DNA from: Planctomycetaceae bacterium
GTDB lineage: Bacteria; Planctomycetota; Planctomycetia; Planctomycetales; Planctomycetaceae
Reading direction: 5' to 3'
DNA: 19,590 nt
NCBI GenBank assembly: GCA_020426085.1
Contig: JAGQQP010000015.1
Coordinates: 1 to 19,590, forward strand
The position numbers were made by a program, and so were the translations under genes. Positions 15,506 to 19,590 of the stretch are shown one piece after another. The first letter of the stretch is position 1, and every line of letters starts with the position of its first letter. Under the pieces are notes generated by a model. The model did no database searches, was not told the DNA's origin, and saw nothing but the letters and a program-made list of their open reading frames with translations.

Positions 15506-15565
15506 ATTTCATCACGATCTGATACCAGCCTAGGTACTGGCTGGAACGATCGTATCGGATGAAAT
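15506..15565 (-). ncRNA. 60-nt extended hairpin, candidate RNA element
   Basis: Three stems stack: ATTTCATC (15506-15513) with GATGAAAT (15558-15565), ACGATC (15514-15519) with GATCGT (15548-15553), and CCAGCC (15525-15530) with GGCTGG (15539-15544), closed by TAGGTACT. Internal loops are 0/4 and 5/3 nt, with 20 paired positions in all. There is no U run on either strand, so it is not an intrinsic terminator. It ends 101 bp upstream of the TPR/HEAT start and would lie in that gene's leader if transcription begins upstream. Strand is a guess from this context. A DNA-level dyad or a mobile palindromic repeat is the alternative. Confidence 0.4.
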
Positions 15566-15743
15566 GCATTGAACGACCACTCACGGCTTAATGAATAGTT
15601 CGGTTATTCACGTTGTGCCGATGCAAAGGGAAGTGCAGAATATCGTGTCCCTAACGAAGATCGTGACGGACGAACTGGTTGCAACACGTGGCAAAACCGG
15701 GGAGCATTTTCGGAAGAGTTAAACTTTGACGATTGTTCCGAAT

Positions 15744-16304
15744 TTACCGCCCGGAATAAGTCGTAATTAACCCTAAAAGCCTGTGTACAGCGGCGATCTG
15801 CCGTTTCTGCCTGAGCGTCAGCAGGCAATTGTCAGGCGAACTCAGATCCATTTGAGCTGAAAGTTCATCAGTTTGAAAGCTTTCTGCGAAGATCAGTTCC
15901 GACTCGATCTGATGTTCCCTGCGATTGATTCGCGCCAGGCCGATACAGACGATTCCATCCTGGTGTGCGGGAGCGTCAGGTCCCAGATGCCCCGTTATGG
16001 AGGCGGACAGAGTTGCTTCCGGCGTCTGATGCAGCACTCCCAATGCCATTTCACGGGCAGTTTCAATACTCACGTCCGTATATTGATCGAGCGTCTTCTG
16101 CTGCACTCCCAGCCATTTCATTTTCGTATCCCAGCGGTAGACCACGGCAGAACCACAAAAGTATTCTGAAATCCCGGGCAGGCTGGTCATCAGAGTGGCC
16201 ACCAGCCCCCCCGTACAACTTTCTGCAAGGACCAGTTTCTGATCGTGCTCCGCCAATGCGGACTTAACCTGCATTGCCGCCTGCATCAAATTTTCGGGTA
16301 ACAT
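15744..16304 (-). CDS. pncC: Nicotinamide-nucleotide amidase-like protein (PncC / CinA C-terminal family)
   Basis: PncC deamidates nicotinamide mononucleotide to nicotinic acid mononucleotide, recycling NAD breakdown products. This stand-alone CinA-C domain has 186 residues from the ATG at 16304. It shows the family opening LAESCTGGLVATLMTSLPGISEYFCGSAVVY (residues 26-33 and on) and the WLGV/ETAREMA region. The later TGxAGPxGG-type loop is replaced by ITGHLGPDAP followed by DGIV, so amidase activity is likely but not certain. The C-terminal 25 residues (RQKRQIAAVHRLLGLI) form a helix. The frame extends to a TTG at 16316, but GGAG (16311-16314) lies six bases before the ATG at 16304. It diverges from trmB across 123 bp. 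Product fits functionally with NadE in the same window. Confidence 0.88.
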   Translation of the reverse strand: MLPENLMQAAMQVKSALAEHDQKLVLAESCTGGLVATLMTSLPGISEYFCGSAVVYRWDTKMKWLGVQQKTLDQYTDVSIETAREMALGVLHQTPEATLSASITGHLGPDAPAHQDGIVCIGLARINRREHQIESELIFAESFQTDELSAQMDLSSPDNCLLTLRQKRQIAAVHRLLGLITTYSGR

Positions 16305-16344
16305 CCGGATCTCCAAAAAACAAACTTCGAGGCTCTCGTGATAA

Positions 16345-16373
16345 TTTACACTTCAGGCCATCTATTCTACAGT
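16345..16373 (+). promoter_or_regulatory. Candidate promoter for trmB
   Basis: TTTACA (16345-16350, five of six), a 17-bp spacer and TACAGT (16368-16373, four of six). The expected start is near 16380, leaving a leader of about 48 nt. Confidence 0.4.
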
Positions 16374-16427
16374 GTGTGCATTGAATAATCTGCATGTTAA
16401 ACAATTGAAAGCATCACTCTCTAAATC

Positions 16428-17069
16428 ATGTCGCGCTCCAAGCCAACTCGTGACCTTCGTCCCTACTTTCAAACGCTTGAAGATCTGGAAGGCCCTTTCC
16501 AATGGGAAAGTTTCTTTGGGAATGACCAGCCAGTCGTCCTGGATGTCGGCGCGGGCCGGGGTCTGTTCCTGTTCAATGTCAGTGGAGAACACCCGGAAAA
16601 AAATTTCCTGGGTATGGAAATCGACTACCGGGAAGGTCGGCGGGCAGCGACTCGACTGTTGAAAGCCGAACGTCCGAATGCCCGGATGCTGGGCGGCGAT
16701 GCTCGAATTGCCTTTGACAAATTCATTCCGGATTCGTCAATCTCTGAAGTCCATGTTTACTTTCCCGACCCCTGGTGGAAAAAGCGACATCACAAACGAC
16801 GCATCTTTACAGATGTGTTTGTCAGTCGTATCACGAAAGCGTTGAAGCATGGAGGCGAACTCCACTTCTGGACTGATGTGGAAGAGTACTTTGAACGCGT
16901 CACAAACCTCATGGATCACGCCAGTCAGTTTGTCCGCCGTGAACCGCCTGAAGAAAAACTGCCGGAGCATGACATGGACTTCCAGACCAGCTTCGAACGA
17001 AAAAAACGCAGAGAAGGCTGGAAGATTCATCGCGGCCTCTGGGAACTGCAGAAACCCTCTGAATCCTGA
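16428..17069 (+). CDS. trmB: tRNA (guanine-N7-)-methyltransferase
   Basis: TrmB methylates N7 of guanosine 46 in the variable loop of tRNAs using S-adenosylmethionine. This 213-residue protein has the class I SAM site DVGAGRG (39-45) and GMEID (62-66). The family signature FPDPWWKKRHHKRR (112-125) follows, then FWTD (147-150) and the late TSFERKK element (187-193) used in tRNA and cofactor binding. Length and order are standard for bacterial TrmB. The ATG at 16428 has no strong ribosome site; an unrelated frame starting at 16372 is a shadow. The gene converges on the next minus-strand gene with only three bases between the stops. Confidence 0.95.
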   Translation: MSRSKPTRDLRPYFQTLEDLEGPFQWESFFGNDQPVVLDVGAGRGLFLFNVSGEHPEKNFLGMEIDYREGRRAATRLLKAERPNARMLGGDARIAFDKFIPDSSISEVHVYFPDPWWKKRHHKRRIFTDVFVSRITKALKHGGELHFWTDVEEYFERVTNLMDHASQFVRREPPEEKLPEHDMDFQTSFERKKRREGWKIHRGLWELQKPSES

Positions 17070-17072
17070 TAC

Positions 17073-17747
17073 TCAGTTTTCCAGAATCACCTCTTGTAAA
17101 TCAATGGGCCGATTAAATTTGACTCGACGGCCGACGTGATACCACCAGATACCTCTGATCGGGTAGAAAAACACGGATCGGACGAACTCGTGCTGCTGGC
17201 GTAAACTTGCCAGATAAGCATCTTCAAATTCCGGGAACTCATCCGCCAGTTCCAGCCGCTTGACTCTCTGCAGGTCTTCCATCGCCGCCTGATGTTTTTC
17301 TTGCAGTTCTCCCGTCTGTTCCACACCAAATGACTGAACGAACCGTCCGGGGGGTGCGGGAAAGATTAACGCTTCACGATCGTTGGCCGTGATGAGCGAG
17401 TAATCGTCTTCAAAGATCGTAGTGAAACTATGAAAGCGACCGTAAGGTGAGAGTGTTGTCTGAAAAAAAGTCGCCTGCGATTCATTTTCCCAGACCAGAA
17501 TATAATTCTGCTGCCAGCGATAGATACCGACCGTTTCAAATTGATTCGATTGTGACCAGTCTGATTCCGCCCTGCACTTGCCCGAGAGATAATCATCCCA
17601 GTCTGCTTCAGGCAACAGAATCAACTGGGGTGATCTCATATGCTGAATGGCATAGTAAATCAGAAAAGGAATCAACACAAACAAATAACAGAATATCATA
17701 GCTGCTAAAAGTATCAGACCATTTATCAGATTGGCGTTTGCCAGCAT
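17073..17747 (-). CDS. Single-span membrane protein, function unknown
   Basis: This 224-residue protein has one strong N-terminal membrane helix (about residues 8-34) followed by a soluble domain. The domain mixes beta-type stretches (ETVGIYRWQQNYILVWENESQ; YGRFHSFTTIFEDDYSLI) with a charged helix near residues 150-185 and an aromatic C-terminal region (FFYPIRGIWWYHVGRR). No family was recognised. It begins 33 bp after the TAXI receptor gene on the same strand, with GGAA seven bases before the ATG, so the two are probably one operon and may work together. Convergent with trmB. Confidence 0.75.
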   Translation of the reverse strand: MLANANLINGLILLAAMIFCYLFVLIPFLIYYAIQHMRSPQLILLPEADWDDYLSGKCRAESDWSQSNQFETVGIYRWQQNYILVWENESQATFFQTTLSPYGRFHSFTTIFEDDYSLITANDREALIFPAPPGRFVQSFGVEQTGELQEKHQAAMEDLQRVKRLELADEFPEFEDAYLASLRQQHEFVRSVFFYPIRGIWWYHVGRRVKFNRPIDLQEVILEN

Positions 17748-17780
17748 TTTCCGGTTCCGGACGTATTTGAGTATCAGCGG

Positions 17781-19184
17781 TTAAGAATCAGAGCTTTTCT
17801 GTATTTTCTCACCCAGCCGATCAATTTTCCAGCCCAGCAGCTTGGCATTAATTTTGTCACTTAAAGCATGACACATCTCCAGAAACGCATCAGTCGCACG
17901 GTCTTCATTCAATTCGTGAGCAGAAAACTGTTTCAGATTCTCCTGACGTAAAGCAGTCACCTCGTCCAGAAGTATCATGAGAGCGGGACCGTCCGACGGT
18001 TTGTTCCCATCCAGTTTCATCTGTTTATTTTCAATCGCCAGCAATTCCCTGATGTAGCGATCCAGCTTATGCTCTTTGGCTTTCGCGCGGCGTTTCTGAA
18101 TCCAGCGAAACAAAAGATAACTTGCAATCAACATCGAGACGATGAACGATCGCATACCTTCTGTCGCTTCTACAAATTCAGAATTGAGAAATGGTTTTAA
18201 TTCCGGGTTGTAAACATGATCTGCACCTGCATGAATGGGAAACCCCTGATTATCCGCTGCAAACGAATTTCCCTGAGCATACAATTCGTTTAACTGCATC
18301 TGTCGGGAAAAGTCCTGATGCAAAATGATCGTTGTCACTCCGGCGATCAGATCATCCGAGACAGTCTCCCTGGCCAGAAGATGTGCCCCACAGGCAACGG
18401 TCTTGAGTTTCTCAACAGGCACAATCGGTTCCACACGACGAAACATGCCCGCAGGGATTTCATATTCGTAAAAATACGTTTCTTTGCGGGTCAGAGCATC
18501 GATGTAAGGAATTTCCAGAATCCGGTATTTTCCTGTATCGAGTAGTTCATGCAGAACAGGTGCCTCGATTCCCACACTCATGATTACTGCGTCCAGTTGG
18601 TTCTTTTTGAATTGTTCTTCAATTTCCTCGTACGACAGGTAAGCCGGGGTAATCTCATTCAGACTGATTTGTGCGTGCCGCAGGAGAGGCAGACTGGCTG
18701 CCAGGTCTCCCGATCCCTGTTCCCCCAGCGCAACACGATGCCCTTTCAGATCGGCCAGTTTGAAGATCTCAGAATGAACTGGCACAATCACATGCACAAC
18801 CTGTGAATACAGATTGGCTATGAAACAGATTTGTTCCGACTCATCCTGTTTCGAGACTTTGGCTTTGTCTGGCTCTCCCTGAAAATCCTTCAGCACATAT
18901 TCTGTCCCTGGCTGATAAAAACCCAGGTCGGCTTTTCCACTCCTTAATAACTCAAGATTTTCCAGTGAACCTTTCGTCTGAATGATCTTAACCTTTGTCC
19001 CAAGCTGCTCTTCCAACAGGTCTTTCAGTTGAACTGCCATACTGTAATAACGACCTTCCGGATGACCGGCTGCAATCGTGATCTGATCCGGTAAAGCGGT
19101 CATCCAGCGATACGTCTGGTGCAGGATCACCGGCAGGAAGATCAACAGAATGACCAGCAGAACTTTGATCACAGACCGCTTCAT
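17781..19184 (-). CDS. Membrane-tethered TAXI-family solute-binding protein
   Basis: TAXI proteins are the high-affinity solute-binding subunits of a branch of TRAP transporters. From the ATG at 19184 the protein is 467 residues: a membrane helix (about 5-22) with no obvious cleavage site, then the binding fold opening ITIAAGHPEGRYYSMA and QTKGSLENLELLRSGKADLGFYQPG (lobe 1) and ADLKGHRVALGEQGSGDLAASLPLL (lobe 2). A second helix near 346-360 (SFIVSMLIASYLLFRW) is followed by a stop-transfer cluster (QKRR) and a charged cytosolic tail of about 100 residues. Secreted members are about 320 residues, so the tail is extra. No TRAP permease is adjacent. AAGG (19190-19193) is five bases before the ATG; the in-frame GTG at 19247 has none. 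Confidence 0.85.
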   Translation of the reverse strand: MKRSVIKVLLVILLIFLPVILHQTYRWMTALPDQITIAAGHPEGRYYSMAVQLKDLLEEQLGTKVKIIQTKGSLENLELLRSGKADLGFYQPGTEYVLKDFQGEPDKAKVSKQDESEQICFIANLYSQVVHVIVPVHSEIFKLADLKGHRVALGEQGSGDLAASLPLLRHAQISLNEITPAYLSYEEIEEQFKKNQLDAVIMSVGIEAPVLHELLDTGKYRILEIPYIDALTRKETYFYEYEIPAGMFRRVEPIVPVEKLKTVACGAHLLARETVSDDLIAGVTTIILHQDFSRQMQLNELYAQGNSFAADNQGFPIHAGADHVYNPELKPFLNSEFVEATEGMRSFIVSMLIASYLLFRWIQKRRAKAKEHKLDRYIRELLAIENKQMKLDGNKPSDGPALMILLDEVTALRQENLKQFSAHELNEDRATDAFLEMCHALSDKINAKLLGWKIDRLGEKIQKSSDS

Positions 19185-19349
19185 ATCTACCTTCTTCGAT
19201 GAATTCTCAAAAATAGTAATGCCTGTTGAATTCGGGAGAATGTGCACAGAATATCATACTCTTTTTAAATAAAGTTTTCCCCTTTCGAGACATAAATAGA
19301 AGGATCTCTCTCCGAAATTGAGACAGTGCCCCTTGAGCCAGACCCTGTT

Positions 19350-19363
19350 TCGGGAATTCCCGA
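19350..19363. promoter_or_regulatory. 14-bp perfect palindrome upstream of serA
   Basis: TCGGGAATTCCCGA reads the same on both strands with no spacer. It ends 19 bp before the -35 box of the candidate serA promoter, a position suiting a regulator site. No known consensus was recognised. Confidence 0.35.
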
Positions 19364-19382
19364 CTTTGCGGTGCCGTTTGCC

Positions 19383-19410
19383 TTGGCGCGATTTTTTGGC
19401 GAACTATGCT
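19383..19410 (+). promoter_or_regulatory. Candidate promoter for serA
   Basis: TTGGCG (19383-19388, three of six), a 16-bp spacer including a T6 tract, and TATGCT (19405-19410, four of six). It leaves a leader of about 77 nt before the ATG. Confidence 0.35.
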
Positions 19411-19493
19411 AAAGGGCGATACCTCTGTATCATCAGGGCATCGTTGTGATTCCCCTGACCCGTTTCCCTTATTTTAATAAGTGAGTGAGTTCC

Positions 19494-19590
19494 ATGTACC
19501 GAGTCCTGATCACGGACAATCTTTCGCCAGCCGGTCTTAAAATTCTCGAAGAAAACCCGGAAATCGAAGTGGATATTCGTTCTGGTTTAT
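19494..19590 (+). CDS. serA: D-3-phosphoglycerate dehydrogenase, N-terminal fragment (cut by window end)
   Basis: Thirty-two residues are visible, beginning MYRVLITDNLSPAGLKILEE and continuing with a predicted beta strand (EVDIRSGL). This is the conserved start of the SerA substrate-binding domain, which oxidises 3-phosphoglycerate in the first step of serine synthesis. The NAD-binding, catalytic and any ACT domains lie outside the window, so another 2-hydroxyacid dehydrogenase cannot be formally excluded. A purine-rich GTGAGTGAG precedes the ATG but is not a canonical ribosome site. Confidence 0.85.
   Translation, partial: MYRVLITDNLSPAGLKILEENPEIEVDIRSGL

Larger units (their letters stand above)
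15406..15743. other. Intergenic region between pncC and the TPR/HEAT gene (338 bp)
   Basis: No gene is supported. The region holds a 7-bp stem with a 20-nt loop just past the pncC stop (TTCGGAA 15709-15715 / TTCCGAA 15736-15742), too loose for a confident terminator. It also holds the extended hairpin at 15506-15565, a small AGAGAG/CTCTCT dyad at about 15488-15500, and the ribosome-site hairpin at 15414-15429. Candidate -35/-10 pairs for the TPR/HEAT gene are all weak. Confidence 0.55.
19185..19493. other. Divergent intergenic region, TAXI receptor / serA
   Basis: About 310 bp with no gene. An AT-rich stretch around 19250-19285 probably carries the receptor promoter (TATGAT is visible on the minus strand) but no clear -35 pairs with it. 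A 14-bp perfect palindrome (19350-19363) and a candidate serA promoter (19383-19410) lie on the right. Confidence 0.5.

Noticed and set aside
15506..15565. Terminator for pncC
   Set aside because: Too far from the stop and no U run on either strand.
1..19590. CRISPR arrays, insertion sequences, prophage genes, tRNA or rRNA
   Set aside because: No regularly spaced repeats, transposase or phage motifs, tRNA T-loop/cloverleaf or rRNA-like stretches were seen on either strand.

Overview
This window looks like chromosomal DNA from a planctomycete, probably in the Gimesia/Planctomycetaceae range. That rests on roughly 50% GC, a protein opening with the CxxC-x16-CxxC zinc ribbon common in that phylum, large TPR/HEAT lipoproteins, a TatC with a long extra coiled segment, and many secreted proteins with no clear family. 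The assignment is an inference from gene style; no rRNA or other phylogenetic marker was tested. I saw no phage genes, transposases, CRISPR arrays, tRNAs or rRNAs, so the window reads as core plus lineage-specific chromosome rather than a mobile island.

Layout. Positions 1-938: groES on the minus strand, diverging across a 538-bp intergenic region from a plus-strand TPR protein (939-1796). Positions 2009-5856, plus strand: a double-zinc-ribbon polytopic membrane protein, tatC, and a membrane-anchored CX5R (tyrosine/dual-specificity type) phosphatase. Each has its own plausible sigma70-like promoter, and the first two have structured leaders. A secreted protein of unknown function (5952-6773, minus) diverges from ppk2 (7272-8186, plus). 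ppk2 converges on a minus-strand pair: nadE (10612-12288), followed 46 bp downstream by a 781-aa fusion of a serine beta-lactamase-family domain with a NamZ-type (DUF1343) muramidase domain (8220-10565). A small two-helix membrane protein (12558-12947, plus) converges on a TPR/HEAT lipoprotein (13027-15405, minus), whose transcript ends at a textbook intrinsic terminator. Upstream lies a PncC/CinA-C amidase (15744-16304, minus), diverging from trmB (16428-17069, plus). trmB converges, with only 3 bp between stops, on a membrane protein of unknown function (17073-17747, minus). That gene follows a membrane-tethered TAXI-type solute receptor (17781-19184, minus). The last 97 bases start serA on the plus strand.

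How the genes fit together. Most are single-gene units. Two same-strand neighbours look co-transcribed: nadE with the beta-lactamase/NamZ fusion, and the TAXI receptor with the membrane protein behind it. NadE and PncC both act in NAD(P) synthesis and recycling. The beta-lactamase/NamZ fusion points to peptidoglycan turnover. TatC, the TPR/HEAT lipoprotein, the anchored phosphatase and the TAXI receptor are all envelope functions.

The less ordinary material is (1) the beta-lactamase/NamZ fusion, (2) a foldable leader in front of tatC, (3) a 60-nt extended hairpin at 15506-15565 that is not a terminator, (4) a TatC with a long periplasmic insertion and an alanine where the signal-peptide-contacting glutamate normally sits, and (5) a receptor-like TAXI protein with a cytosolic tail and no TRAP permease beside it. 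All RNA structures and promoters were found by eye; none was folded or scored by software.
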